Shown here one piece after another: positions 1-8,382 of a stretch of 64,000 nt of DNA. The stretch is taken from the NCBI GenBank assembly GCA_965194655.1, contig OZ239148.1, positions 124,001 to 188,000 on the forward strand, read 5' to 3'. Numbering within the stretch: position 1 is the stretch's first letter; the number at the start of each line of letters is the position of its first letter. Below the pieces are notes generated by a model that was not told where the DNA came from, ran no database searches, and saw only the letters and a list, made by a program, of their open reading frames with translations. The stretch is from Hahnella lacustris (GTDB lineage: Bacteria; Pseudomonadota; Gammaproteobacteria; Burkholderiales; Burkholderiaceae_A). A program made the translations under genes and the position numbers.

Positions 1-699
1 CAGTCCATTCCAGCGGTTGATAAGATCGTGGGCCCAGGCAATGCCTATGTTGCTGAAGCCAAGCGCCAGGTCTTTGGTCGCGTTGGAATCGACATGATTG
101 CTGGGCCCTCCGAGATTCTGATCATCTGCGACGGCAAGACGCCCGTTGACTGGGTGGTCATGGACTTGTTCTCGCAGGCAGAGCACGACGAACTGGCGCA
201 GAGCATCCTACTCTGCCCTGATGCGGGCTACCTTGATGAGGTTCAATCAGCCATTGATCGTTTGTTGCCCAGCATGCCCAGGGCAGACATCATTCGCGTC
301 TCACTCGAGCATCGTGGGCTCTTGGTTCAGGTGCAAAGCCTCGAGGAGGCTTGTGCGGTTGCCAGTGAGATTGCCCCCGAGCACCTGGAGATCTCGACCG
401 ATGACCCTGAGCACTGGGCGCAGCAGATTCGCCATGCGGGAGCCATGTTCCTTGGGCGATACACCTCCGAGTCTCTCGGAGACTACTGCGCTGGCCCCAA
501 TCACGTGCTGCCCACCATGCGAACCGCCCGCTTCTCATCACCCCTTGGGGTCTATGACTTTCAAAAGCGCACCAGCATGGTTGAAGTCAGTGAGGAGGGT
601 GCTCAGGTTCTTGGGCCGATCGCATCCACCCTGGCCTGGGGAGAGTCCTTGGCTGCACATGCCCGTGCAGCAGAGCTGAGGCTCAAGTCTCAGGGCTGA
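1..699 (+). CDS. hisD: histidinol dehydrogenase, C-terminal part (5' end outside window)
   Basis: Catalyses the last two NAD-dependent oxidations of histidine biosynthesis (histidinol to histidine). The reading frame is open from base 1, so the gene starts before the window; about 232 codons of the usual ~430 are visible. The family signature GPGNAYV is at the very start. SQAEHDE carries the Gln and His that bind zinc in known HisD, and APEHLEI carries the catalytic Glu-His pair. SLGDYCAGPNHVLPT is the conserved C-terminal block. Its last 17 bases overlap the 3' end of hisC on the other strand. Confidence 0.97.
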   Translation, partial: QSIPAVDKIVGPGNAYVAEAKRQVFGRVGIDMIAGPSEILIICDGKTPVDWVVMDLFSQAEHDELAQSILLCPDAGYLDEVQSAIDRLLPSMPRADIIRVSLEHRGLLVQVQSLEEACAVASEIAPEHLEISTDDPEHWAQQIRHAGAMFLGRYTSESLGDYCAGPNHVLPTMRTARFSSPLGVYDFQKRTSMVEVSEEGAQVLGPIASTLAWGESLAAHARAAELRLKSQG

Positions 700-1747
700 G
701 CGCCTGAACCAGCGCTTGGCACTCGAGATCGGTGCCAATCGTGATTCTCAGCCAGTCCTCAATACGAGGCTTCGCGAAATGCCTCACAAGAATGTTCTTG
801 CCACGAAGGCTCAGTGCAATGTCGGCCGCCCGTCTGTTGGGGTGGCGCACAAACAGAAAATTTGCCGCCGAGGGAAGCACCTGAAAGCCGAGTGCTTGGA
901 GGGCGCCTGTGAGCCACTCTCGGCTCTTGATGACAGAAGCCCTGTTTCCGCTCAGCCACTCCTCGTCTTCCAGCGCGGCCTGCCCAGCTGCCTGAGCCAG
1001 GCGATCGAGCGGGTAGGAATTGAAACTGTCTTTGATTCGAATCAGCGCCTCGAGCAGCCCGGGCTGTCCAAATGCAAGGCCAATCCGCAAACCAGCGAGG
1101 CTTCTGGACTTTGAGAGGGACTGGGTCACGAGGAGATTGGCGAATCGACTGACCAGGGGTGCGCAGCTCTGTGCGCCGAAATCCACATAGGCTTCGTCGA
1201 CCACCACCAAGGTGTGAGGCCGAGCAGTCAGGAAGGCCTCAATCACGCCTCGGTCGAGTGCCCTGCCAGTCGGCGCATTGGGGTTCGGGAAAATCACTGC
1301 AGTCCGTTCGACGGGAATTGAGGCCAGATCGATCTCGAACGCATCCGTGAGCAGGAGCGGGTCGAATCCAATCCCGAACAACCGGCAGTAACTCGGATAG
1401 AAGCTGTAGCTGATGTCTGGAAAGACAAGAGGTTGAGCGTGTTGAAGCAGACCCTGAAAGACAAAGGCCAGGATCTCATCCGATCCATTTCCAGCAAACA
1501 CATGGTCTGCTGTCAGTCCGATCCTTTGAGCGGCAGCCGTCCGAAGCGCGAGGCTGTCGGGGTCTGGGTAGAGTCTCAAGGCGTGACCGTCGGTTCCAAG
1601 GGTGTCTCGTATCGCTTGAACCACCCGCTCGGAAGGGGGGTAGGGATTCTCGTTGGTGTTGAGCTTGATCAGCCCAGGAATCTTGGGCTGCTCGCCCGGG
1701 ATGTAGGGCGAAAGCTTCTCAACAATGGGGCTCCAGAACGCATTCAT
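683..1747 (-). CDS. hisC: histidinol-phosphate aminotransferase, on the strand opposite to the rest of the his cluster
   Basis: PLP-dependent fold-type I aminotransferase converting imidazole acetol-phosphate to histidinol-phosphate. The 354-residue length is normal. Visible features are NTNENPYPPS near the N-terminus, FPNPNAPTG, VVDEAYVDF, and the PLP-lysine block SLSKSRSLAGLRIGL. The reading frame is intact and the start ATG is at 1747, only 23 bases from the divergent hisB start. In most betaproteobacteria hisC lies between hisD and hisB in the same direction; here it has the same place but the opposite strand. It therefore needs its own promoter, which must lie in or near the start of hisB; I see no convincing one. 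Confidence 0.96.
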   Translation of the reverse strand: MNAFWSPIVEKLSPYIPGEQPKIPGLIKLNTNENPYPPSERVVQAIRDTLGTDGHALRLYPDPDSLALRTAAAQRIGLTADHVFAGNGSDEILAFVFQGLLQHAQPLVFPDISYSFYPSYCRLFGIGFDPLLLTDAFEIDLASIPVERTAVIFPNPNAPTGRALDRGVIEAFLTARPHTLVVVDEAYVDFGAQSCAPLVSRFANLLVTQSLSKSRSLAGLRIGLAFGQPGLLEALIRIKDSFNSYPLDRLAQAAGQAALEDEEWLSGNRASVIKSREWLTGALQALGFQVLPSAANFLFVRHPNRRAADIALSLRGKNILVRHFAKPRIEDWLRITIGTDLECQALVQALSPET

Positions 1748-1770
1748 CGCGCGACTGTATCATTGCAAGC

Positions 1771-2361
1771 ATGAGACAAGCACAGGTGTCGCGTCACACG
1801 GCCGAGACGCAGATTGAGGTGTCCATTGGGTTGGATGGGACTGGAGCGCGCGAGCTCTCCACGGGGCTGCCTTTTCTGGACCATATGCTCGATCAGATCG
1901 CCCGGCATGGCCTCATCGACCTCAAGGTTCACGCCAAGGGGGATCTCCATATTGACGGCCACCACACGGTCGAAGACATCGGCATTACCCTCGGACAGGC
2001 GTTTGCAAAGGCGATTTCAGACAAGCGCGCCGTCCGCCGTTACGGCCATGCGTATGTGCCTCTCGACGAGGCCCTCTCTCGCGTGGTCGTAGACCTCTCG
2101 GGCCGGCCAGGGCTCTTTTTCCGCTGTGAGTGGTCGCGCTCGATGGTGGGCCAGTTCGATCTGGACCTTGTGCATGAGTTTTTCCAAGGTTTTGTGAACC
2201 ACGCCCAGGTCACGGTCCACATCGATAACCTCGAGGGCGATAACGCACACCATCAGTGCGAAACCATCTTCAAGGCCTTTGGCCGTGCCCTGCGGATGGC
2301 CTGCGAGCTCGATCCCCGTCTCGACCCAGAGACGATCCCTTCGACCAAAGGCTGCCTCTAG
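1771..2361 (+). CDS. hisB: imidazoleglycerol-phosphate dehydratase
   Basis: Dehydrates imidazole glycerol phosphate to imidazole acetol phosphate. The 196-residue length fits the monofunctional enzyme; there is no phosphatase domain as in the enterobacterial fusion. Metal-binding motifs HHTVEDIG and HHQCETIFKAFGRALR are both present, as is the EFFQGFVNHAQ block. It is the first gene of the plus-strand run hisB-H-A-F-I-E after the inverted hisC. TATCAT at 1758-1763 resembles a -10 box, but it has no good -35 partner and would give an almost leaderless message. Confidence 0.97.
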   Translation: MRQAQVSRHTAETQIEVSIGLDGTGARELSTGLPFLDHMLDQIARHGLIDLKVHAKGDLHIDGHHTVEDIGITLGQAFAKAISDKRAVRRYGHAYVPLDEALSRVVVDLSGRPGLFFRCEWSRSMVGQFDLDLVHEFFQGFVNHAQVTVHIDNLEGDNAHHQCETIFKAFGRALRMACELDPRLDPETIPSTKGCL

Positions 2362-2381
2362 GCCGATCTGTAGAGCGCCCG

Positions 2382-3017
2382 ATGACCATTGCAGTGGTGG
2401 ATTACGGAACGGGCAATCTGAGAAGCGTCGTCCGTGCAACGCAGGCTGCCGCACAGAGGCTCGGGATCGACCCCGATCACGTCGTGCGTGCCACCTTACC
2501 TGAGCAGGTTTTGGCTGCCCATCGCGTGATCTTTCCTGGCCAAGGTGCGATGCCCGACTGCATGTCTGGTCTTGACCGCTCTGGACTGAGAATGGCCCTG
2601 CAGGAGTCTCTGCGGACCAAGCCATTTCTTGGGGTCTGCGTCGGAGAACAGATGCTGCTCGATCGCAGTGAGGAGGGCGACACCCTCGGCCTCGGACTCA
2701 TCCCTGGACAGGTGGTTCGGTTTCCCGCTCATCTGGGCCTCAAGATTCCGCATATGGGCTGGAATCAAGTTCGTTGGACAAGGCCCCATCCGGTGATGAG
2801 TGGCCTTCAGGCCCCCTCCGATCGGTGGTTCTACTTTGTGCACAGCTATTACCCTCAGCCCGCCAACCCAGCTGACGTGCTTGCTGAGAGCGACTATGGC
2901 CTGAGCTTTACCTGTGCGCTAGCCCGGGATAACATCGTTGCGACCCAGTTCCACCCTGAGAAGAGCGCCTCTTCGGGTCTCACGCTGATCGAAAACTTTC
3001 TCTCTTGGATGCCTTAA
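2382..3017 (+). CDS. hisH: imidazole glycerol phosphate synthase, glutamine amidotransferase subunit
   Basis: Class I glutamine amidotransferase that feeds ammonia to HisF. The ATG at 2382 is chosen because the protein then begins MTIAVVDYGTGNLRSV, the usual HisH N-terminus; the frame is open further upstream but would run into hisB. The nucleophile Cys lies in GVCVGEQM (about residue 86) and the His-Glu pair in TQFHPEKS near the end. Length 211 residues is typical. It starts 20 bases after hisB and ends 7 bases before hisA. Confidence 0.96.
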   Translation: MTIAVVDYGTGNLRSVVRATQAAAQRLGIDPDHVVRATLPEQVLAAHRVIFPGQGAMPDCMSGLDRSGLRMALQESLRTKPFLGVCVGEQMLLDRSEEGDTLGLGLIPGQVVRFPAHLGLKIPHMGWNQVRWTRPHPVMSGLQAPSDRWFYFVHSYYPQPANPADVLAESDYGLSFTCALARDNIVATQFHPEKSASSGLTLIENFLSWMP

Positions 3018-3024
3018 GACCCGA

Positions 3025-3771
3025 ATGTCCCTGCTCCTTATTCCTGCCATCGATTTGAAAGACGGAGACTGCGTTCGTCTCCGACAAGGCGACCTGGCCG
3101 ATGCCACAGTTTTTTCGAAAGACCCCGGGGAAATGGCTGCCCAGTGGGTGAAACAGGGAGCCCAGCGCATTCATGTGGTCGACCTCAATGGGGCCATTGC
3201 GGGCCGCCCGAAAAACGAGTCGGCCATTCGCGCGATCGTGAAAGCCGTGGGGGATGAGGTGCCCGTGCAGATTGGTGGCGGCATCCGCGACCTTGACACC
3301 ATCGAGAGGCTGCTCGACGACGGAGCGAGCTACGTGGTCATCGGAACCGCTGCGGTCAAGAATCCGGGCCTTCTTAAAGATGCCTGTGCTGCATTCCCTG
3401 GCCAAGTCATCGTCTCCATCGACGCAAAGGATGGCAAGGTCGCAACGGACGGTTGGAGCAAGCTCTCGGGTCACGAGGTCGTCGATCTCGCTAAGAAGTT
3501 CGAGGATGACGGTGTCGATGCTGTGCTCTACACCGACATCGGCCGTGACGGAATGTTGTCTGGCGTCAACGTGGAGGCGACTTTACGACTGGCTCAGGCC
3601 GTGTCCATGCCGGTGATCGCCTCGGGTGGCATTGCGGGGCTTCAAGACATTCGACTGCTTGCCCCTTTGGTCTCGGAGGGGATCATGGGCGCCATTCTCG
3701 GCAGGGCCCTCTATGAGGGGCAGCTCGATCTCGCTCAGGCACAGGCCCTGGTCGACGAGCTCTCTACCTAA
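3025..3771 (+). CDS. hisA: ProFAR isomerase (1-(5-phosphoribosyl)-5-[(5-phosphoribosylamino)methylideneamino]imidazole-4-carboxamide isomerase)
   Basis: A (beta-alpha)8 barrel enzyme that performs the Amadori rearrangement of ProFAR to PRFAR. The two catalytic aspartates are in IPAIDLKDG (near residue 8) and YTDIGRDGM (about residue 170). Phosphate-binding loops VQIGGGIRD and VIASGGIAG are present. Length 248 residues is normal. No clear ribosome binding site is visible, consistent with translation coupled to hisH, which ends 7 bases upstream. Confidence 0.97.
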   Translation: MSLLLIPAIDLKDGDCVRLRQGDLADATVFSKDPGEMAAQWVKQGAQRIHVVDLNGAIAGRPKNESAIRAIVKAVGDEVPVQIGGGIRDLDTIERLLDDGASYVVIGTAAVKNPGLLKDACAAFPGQVIVSIDAKDGKVATDGWSKLSGHEVVDLAKKFEDDGVDAVLYTDIGRDGMLSGVNVEATLRLAQAVSMPVIASGGIAGLQDIRLLAPLVSEGIMGAILGRALYEGQLDLAQAQALVDELST

Positions 3772-3774
3772 GCC

Positions 3775-4539
3775 GTGCTTGCGAAGCGCATCATTCCCTG
3801 TCTCGATGTGAACGCGGGGCGTGTGGTCAAAGGCACCAATTTCGTGGATCTTCGAGATGCTGGGGATCCTGTCGAGGTGGCCAAGCGCTACGACCTTCAA
3901 GGCGCTGATGAGATCACGTTCTTGGACATCACGGCGTCGTCCGACCAGCGCGATCTCATCCTTCCCATGATTGAGGCGGTTGCCAACCAAGTCTTCATTC
4001 CACTCACCGTTGGCGGTGGCGTTCGGCGGGTCGACGATGTCTCACGCCTGCTCAATGCTGGCGCAGATAAAGCCAGCATGAACACGGCAGCCGTCACCGA
4101 CCCCAATCTGATCTCCCAGGCTTCGGGGAAGTTCGGGAGTCAGTGCATCGTTGTGGCGATCGATGCCAAGCGCCGTCCCCACGGAGAGGGTTGGGAGGTG
4201 TTCACACATGGCGGAAGAACCCCGACTGGCCGAGATGCCATCGAGTGGGCGCGTGAGGTGGCCGATCGGGGCGCAGGAGAGATTCTGCTCACCAGCATGG
4301 ACCGAGATGGCACGGGCAAAGGATTTGACCTTGAGCTGACCGCCGCGATTTCGGATGCCGTTTCCCTCCCAGTGATTGCTTCAGGCGGGGTGGGTAGCCT
4401 TGAGCACCTTCGTGAAGGGGTGGTTGAAGGGCGTGCGGATGCGGTTCTGGCTGCGAGCATTTTTCATTTCGGTCAGCACACTGTGGGCGAGGCGAAGGCC
4501 TATTTGAAGGCGAGGGGGGTCTGTGTCCGACTGGATTAG
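3775..4539 (+). CDS. hisF: imidazole glycerol phosphate synthase, cyclase subunit
   Basis: Barrel-shaped partner of HisH that makes imidazole glycerol phosphate and AICAR. It starts with GTG at 3775, giving MLAKRIIPCLDVNAGRVVKG, the typical start including the catalytic Asp. The second catalytic Asp is in LTSMDRDGTGKGFDLEL. Length 254 residues matches the family. Only three bases separate it from hisA, and its end overlaps hisI by 17 bases, so the genes are surely cotranscribed. Confidence 0.97.
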   Translation: MLAKRIIPCLDVNAGRVVKGTNFVDLRDAGDPVEVAKRYDLQGADEITFLDITASSDQRDLILPMIEAVANQVFIPLTVGGGVRRVDDVSRLLNAGADKASMNTAAVTDPNLISQASGKFGSQCIVVAIDAKRRPHGEGWEVFTHGGRTPTGRDAIEWAREVADRGAGEILLTSMDRDGTGKGFDLELTAAISDAVSLPVIASGGVGSLEHLREGVVEGRADAVLAASIFHFGQHTVGEAKAYLKARGVCVRLD

Positions 4540-4909
4540 TCAGGTGCGCTTCGATTCCAAAGGTCTCGTCACGGCCGTGGCCCAAGACCACCTGTCTGGC
4601 CGAGTCCTCATGGTCGCCTTCATGAATTCAGAGGCATTGACGGAGACGGTTGAGTCGGGTCGTGCCGTGTATTTTTCACGCTCCCGCAACCAACTCTGGC
4701 GTAAGGGTGAGTCTTCAGGGCACGTGCAGTTGGTCAAGGAGATTCGGCTCGACTGTGATGGCGATGTTGTTTTATTGCAAGTCGAGCAGGGTGGCGGTAT
4801 GGCTTGTCACACTGGACGTGCATCCTGTTTCTATTCCGTCTTGCAAGGCGGACAGTGGGTGGCTGTTGATCCCGTTCTCAAGGACCCTGAACTGATCTAT
4901 GGAAAATAA
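4523..4909 (+). CDS. hisI: phosphoribosyl-AMP cyclohydrolase
   Basis: Opens the adenine ring of phosphoribosyl-AMP, the third step of the pathway. The gene starts with GTG at 4523 inside the end of hisF. The metal-binding region reads RLDCDGDVVLLQVEQ followed by ACHTGRASCFY, with conserved Asp and Cys ligands. At 128 residues it is the stand-alone form; HisE is a separate gene that overlaps its end by 11 bases. Confidence 0.96.
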   Translation: MSDWISQVRFDSKGLVTAVAQDHLSGRVLMVAFMNSEALTETVESGRAVYFSRSRNQLWRKGESSGHVQLVKEIRLDCDGDVVLLQVEQGGGMACHTGRASCFYSVLQGGQWVAVDPVLKDPELIYGK

Positions 4910-5243
4910 CTCGGACGCGATCCTTGCTCGACTGGCCGATGTGGTCGCAGCCCGACGCGCGGCTGATCCTGAGACGAGTTATGTGGCTCGCCTTCTTTCT
5001 CGGGCTCCCGATGCAGTGCTCAAGAAAATCGGTGAGGAGGCTACCGAGCTGGTGATGGCTGCAAAAGACCATTCGCCTGATCGAGTGGTCTCTGAGATGG
5101 CTGATCTCTGGTTCCATTGTCTGGTGGCATTGGAGCAGTACGGACTTCGACCCGAGGCGGTTTTGGCTGAGCTCGAGCGCCGGGAGGGGCTCTCCGGGCT
5201 CGATGAAAAGGCCGCCCGACGCGCAAAGGAGAGGGGAGCATGA
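4899..5243 (+). CDS. hisE: phosphoribosyl-ATP pyrophosphatase
   Basis: Removes pyrophosphate from phosphoribosyl-ATP, step two of histidine synthesis. It is an all-alpha MazG-like protein: LARLADVV, TSYVARLLS and the acidic KKIGEEATELVMAAKD helix, followed by EMADLWFHCLVALE, which supply the Mg-binding Glu and Asp residues. The 114 residues fit the stand-alone enzyme. It overlaps hisI upstream and ends in an ATGA overlap with the HIT gene. Confidence 0.95.
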   Translation: MENNSDAILARLADVVAARRAADPETSYVARLLSRAPDAVLKKIGEEATELVMAAKDHSPDRVVSEMADLWFHCLVALEQYGLRPEAVLAELERREGLSGLDEKAARRAKERGA

Positions 5244-5584
5244 ACTGCATTTTCTGCAAGATCGCCGCTGGAGAGATTCCTGCGAGCCGTGTATACGAAG
5301 ACGAGGAGATCCTTGTGTTCAAGGATATTCATCCCAAGGCTCCGCTTCACCTGCTGATGATTCCCCGAGTGCACATCTCATCCATGGCCGAACTCCAGCC
5401 TGAGCACGCGCCTGTGATGGGAAAAATGATGGTCTTGGCCCAGGCGTTGGCAAAAGATCATGGGTCTCCCGATGGATTTCGGGTGGTTATCAACACGGGT
5501 CGGGTAGGGCGTCAGGAGGTGTATCATCTTCATGCTCACCTGCTGGGCGGTCCAGAGCCGCTCGGGTCAGCTGCGTCGTTTTAG
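5240..5584 (+). CDS. hinT: HIT family protein (HinT-like purine nucleoside phosphoramidase)
   Basis: Histidine-triad nucleotide-binding protein that hydrolyses AMP-lysine-type phosphoramidates. The active-site triad HLHAHLLGG is near residue 97 and the N-terminal CIFCKIAAGEIPASRVYED is canonical for HinT. Its length of 114 residues is typical. It starts in an ATGA overlap with hisE and precedes tatA, an order common in Burkholderiales. Confidence 0.95.
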   Translation: MNCIFCKIAAGEIPASRVYEDEEILVFKDIHPKAPLHLLMIPRVHISSMAELQPEHAPVMGKMMVLAQALAKDHGSPDGFRVVINTGRVGRQEVYHLHAHLLGGPEPLGSAASF

Positions 5585-5631
5585 CGGCAAGAGCCTCTCT
5601 TTCTCTTCACCCTTTTCAGCGGAGCATTGGC

Positions 5632-5877
5632 ATGGGTTCGTTCAGCATTTGGCACTGGTTGGTCGTTCTGGTCATCATCCTCTTGGTGTTTGGCACCAAG
5701 AAGCTGCGTAATCTCGGCTCTGACCTTGGCGGCGCCGTCAAAGGCTTTAAAGACGGCATGAAAGAGGCGTCGGCCGACGATAAGTCTGCCGCCACAGAGG
5801 CTACCCCTCCCAAAGTCGAGAGCCAGACCATCGACGTTCAGGCCAGGGACAAGACTCACCAAGACTCCAGCCGTTAG
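5632..5877 (+). CDS. tatA: Sec-independent protein translocase subunit TatA
   Basis: Pore-forming subunit of the twin-arginine translocase in the inner membrane. One N-terminal membrane segment (about residues 3-22, IWHWLVVLVIILLVFG) is followed by the hinge FGTKKL and an amphipathic helix (NLGSDLGGAVKGFKDGM), then a polar tail. Length 81 residues is normal. A GGAG ribosome binding site precedes the ATG. First gene of tatABC. Confidence 0.95.
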   Translation: MGSFSIWHWLVVLVIILLVFGTKKLRNLGSDLGGAVKGFKDGMKEASADDKSAATEATPPKVESQTIDVQARDKTHQDSSR

Positions 5878-5916
5878 CACTGCGGCTGGCTTCGAGCCTA
5901 ATCGGGGCGTGTCCTG

Positions 5917-6372
5917 ATGCTAGATATTGGGTTTTCCGAACTGCTTCTGATCGCTGCAGTGGCCCTCGTGGTGGTCGGGCCCCAGCGCTTGCCAGTGCTC
6001 ACGCGAACGGTGGGCGCTCTCCTAGGCCGTGCTCAGCGCTATGTCAGCGACGTGAAGTCGGACATTCAACGCCAGATGGACCTCGAAGAGCTTCGTAAGA
6101 TGAAACAGGGCGTGGAGGATCTCGGGCAGAACCTCCAGACCTCGATGGACGAAGCGCAGCGAGAAATGGATGGAATTGCCTCCGAGCTTGAGAGCGGGAT
6201 GTCGAGCGACAACAGCGACCCTTTCGATACCGGCCTGGGTCGGAGGTTTGGGCAGTTTATCCAGGCGCCAGAGCGGACCTGGACCCAAGAGCGAGAAGAC
6301 GAGCGCATTGCCGACAAAGTCCGCAGCCGCATGCGCAAGCGCTATTTGAAAAAGAAGCCCCGCTATGAGTGA
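5917..6372 (+). CDS. tatB: Sec-independent protein translocase subunit TatB
   Basis: Forms the substrate receptor with TatC. The N-terminus MLDIGFSELLLIAAVALVVVG is one membrane segment with the Glu conserved in TatB, followed by GPQRLPVLTRTVG and a long amphipathic, charged coiled region. Length 151 residues. It overlaps the start of tatC by 8 bases. Confidence 0.94.
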   Translation: MLDIGFSELLLIAAVALVVVGPQRLPVLTRTVGALLGRAQRYVSDVKSDIQRQMDLEELRKMKQGVEDLGQNLQTSMDEAQREMDGIASELESGMSSDNSDPFDTGLGRRFGQFIQAPERTWTQEREDERIADKVRSRMRKRYLKKKPRYE

Positions 6373-7147
6373 CACCAAACCCGAGAATCAGGGAGCTGCC
6401 GAAGAAGGCTTCATGTCCCATCTCGTCGAGCTGCGCGACCGTCTGGTTCGTGCTGTTGGGGCGGTTTTGTTGGTCTTTGTGGTCTTGGTTTATTGGGCTC
6501 CAGACATCTACTCCATCTTTGCAGACCCCCTCATTAAGGCTTTGCCCAAGGGGTCCAGCATGATTGCGACCGATGTCACGGCTCCCTTTTTTGTGCCGAT
6601 GAAGATCACCATGTTGGTTGCATTCGTGGTGGCGCTCCCTTATGTGCTCTACCAGGCCTGGGCTTTTGTGGCCCCTGGGCTCTATCAACATGAAAAGCGT
6701 TTGGCCTTTCCCATTGTCGCCTCCAGTTTCGTGCTGTTTCTGGTGGGAATGGCTTTTGCCTACTTCTTTGTTTTTCCAGCGGTATTCGGATTTGTGGCGG
6801 CCTACACCCCAGAGGGCGTTCAGATGGCCACCGACATTGACAAATACCTCAGCTTTGCACTCAGTCTTTTCTTGGTGTTTGGGCTCTCGTTTGAGACGCC
6901 CGTGGTGCAAATGGTGCTGGTGCGGCTTGGAGTGGTCTCGCTTCAGAAAATGAAGGATTTTCGTTCGTACTTTATTGTGATCGCTTTCGTGGTTGCCGCC
7001 ATTGTGACGCCGCCGGATGTCATCTCACAGCTCATGCTGGCCATTCCCCTCTGCCTGCTCTATCAGCTGGGCATCTATCTGGCAGGCTGGATCACTCCCG
7101 AGAAGCGGGCTGACGAGGCTGAGGCCGCTGACGGATCGACAGGCTGA
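6365..7147 (+). CDS. tatC: Sec-independent protein translocase subunit TatC
   Basis: Binds twin-arginine signal peptides. The conserved N-terminal block MSHLVELRDRLVR is followed by six predicted membrane segments. FAYFFVFPAVFGF and the FGLSFETPVVQMVLVRLG region with its conserved membrane Glu are typical. Length 260 residues. Its 3' end overlaps the convergent protease gene by 56 bases. The Rieske protein encoded about 1 kb away carries a twin-arginine signal and is a likely local substrate. Confidence 0.96.
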   Translation: MSDTKPENQGAAEEGFMSHLVELRDRLVRAVGAVLLVFVVLVYWAPDIYSIFADPLIKALPKGSSMIATDVTAPFFVPMKITMLVAFVVALPYVLYQAWAFVAPGLYQHEKRLAFPIVASSFVLFLVGMAFAYFFVFPAVFGFVAAYTPEGVQMATDIDKYLSFALSLFLVFGLSFETPVVQMVLVRLGVVSLQKMKDFRSYFIVIAFVVAAIVTPPDVISQLMLAIPLCLLYQLGIYLAGWITPEKRADEAEAADGSTG

Positions 7148-8282
7148 CACGCTGCTGCTTCCCCTCTCGGAAGAAGGTCAAAGTGGCCTGTTGGCCAGGT
7201 TCGAGCGCTGCGATCCGCTGAATTAATTCACTTGAATTACGCACGGGCTTGTCGTTGACAGCCACCAGGACGTCGCCGACCCGGATGCCTGCTCGATCGG
7301 CCGCACCTCCGCGTTCGAGCCCCGTCACGATGCTGCCCTCCGCTTTGGGGAGTTTGAGCCCTTCGGCAATGGCCTCATTCACATCCTGGGGCTCAACCCC
7401 GATAAAGCCACGCGACACCTTTCCTGCTTTGACGATGTCTTGGAGCACCTTTCGTGCAAGATCGGCAGAGATTGCAAACCCAATCCCCATGTTGCCGCCA
7501 TCTCGAGAATAGATCGCGGTATTGATACCCACGAGTCGGCCCTCGGTGTCGACCAGTGCACCCCCCGAGTTGCCTGGGTTGATGGCCGCATCTGTCTGAA
7601 TGAAGTCCTCAAAGAGTGTGAGGTTCAGCTGGTCGCGGCCCAATGCGCTCACAATCCCCTGGGTGACGGTGAGGCCAACACCAAACGGGTTGCCAATCGC
7701 GAGCACGGCATCCCCCACACGCAGGCTGGAGGGGGTCCCGAATTCTGCTGCTGGCAGACCATCGAGCTTGACCCTCAGAACAGCCAGATCGCTCTCCGGA
7801 TCTGTACCGATAATCCGGGCAGATGCTCTTCGACCATCCGCCAGGGCCACTTCAATCTGGTCGGCGCCCTCGATGACATGATGATTGGTCAAAATCAGGC
7901 CATCCGAACTGACGATCACCCCAGAGCCAAGACCGGTCTGCTCTGGCCCCTGGCGACGAGGGGGAAAGGCATCTCCAAAAAACCGGCGAAACAATGGGTC
8001 ATCTAGGAAGGGATGGGCAGCACCTTTTCGAGTCTGGGCTGCGAAGATATAGACCACTGAGGGCATGGCCTTGGCAGCGGCCTCCCGATAGCCGGCTCCA
8101 TTCTGAGCAGAGCTCCCGCCCTCCAGCAGCCCGAGAGGGTCACTCGGCAACAAGACCCCGCTTGGGGCCTGCCGGCCTGAGAGCTCCTGGAGCCAATGTG
8201 GCTTGAGTGTGCTCAGCACAAACAACACGGCCAGAGAAACGGTGGTCGCCTGGGCGAATAAGAGCCAAATTCGACGAATCAT
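7092..8282 (-). CDS. HtrA/DegS-type periplasmic serine protease
   Basis: Trypsin-like periplasmic protease of the DegS/DegQ/AlgW group. There is one N-terminal membrane anchor (RIWLLFAQATTVSLAVLFVL), then the catalytic triad: His in TNHHVIEGA, Asp in PESDLAVLRV and Ser in NPGNSGGALV. A single C-terminal PDZ domain follows (RGFIGVEPQDV through RAGIRVGDVLVAVNDKPV). One PDZ plus an anchor fits a DegS-like regulatory protease better than DegP, which has two PDZ domains. The start at 8282 (MIRRIW) is chosen over 8309 because of the membrane anchor; neither has a good ribosome binding site. Confidence 0.92.
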   Translation of the reverse strand: MIRRIWLLFAQATTVSLAVLFVLSTLKPHWLQELSGRQAPSGVLLPSDPLGLLEGGSSAQNGAGYREAAAKAMPSVVYIFAAQTRKGAAHPFLDDPLFRRFFGDAFPPRRQGPEQTGLGSGVIVSSDGLILTNHHVIEGADQIEVALADGRRASARIIGTDPESDLAVLRVKLDGLPAAEFGTPSSLRVGDAVLAIGNPFGVGLTVTQGIVSALGRDQLNLTLFEDFIQTDAAINPGNSGGALVDTEGRLVGINTAIYSRDGGNMGIGFAISADLARKVLQDIVKAGKVSRGFIGVEPQDVNEAIAEGLKLPKAEGSIVTGLERGGAADRAGIRVGDVLVAVNDKPVRNSSELIQRIAALEPGQQATLTFFREGKQQRVSLSIRQRPQPRQPASRE

Positions 8283-8296
8283 GAGGGGATTATCGC

Positions 8297-8325
8297 TGGA
8301 ATGGCCCATTTGAGTGGGCTACAAT
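8297..8325 (+). promoter_or_regulatory. possible sigma-70 promoter for petABC
   Basis: TACAAT at 8320-8325 matches five of six bases of the -10 consensus. TGGAAT at 8297-8302, 17 bases upstream, is a weak -35 (three of six). It lies 58 bases before the petA ATG in the gap to the divergent protease gene, the only place where a petABC promoter is expected. Confidence 0.3.
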
Positions 8326-8382
8326 CTACAGGCTAAAAAGCCAAAATCCTCCTACTGCGAAGCAACAACGACGGAGCACTGC

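Noticed and set aside
1735..1763. A promoter for hisB with TATCAT as -10
   Set aside because: No acceptable -35 at 16-18 bases, and transcription would start at the start codon; kept only as a remark under hisB.
2017..2625. A 202-codon open frame on the minus strand across hisB and hisH
   Set aside because: It lies entirely antisense to two well-conserved genes, has low-complexity Arg- and Gly-rich composition, and shows no motifs.
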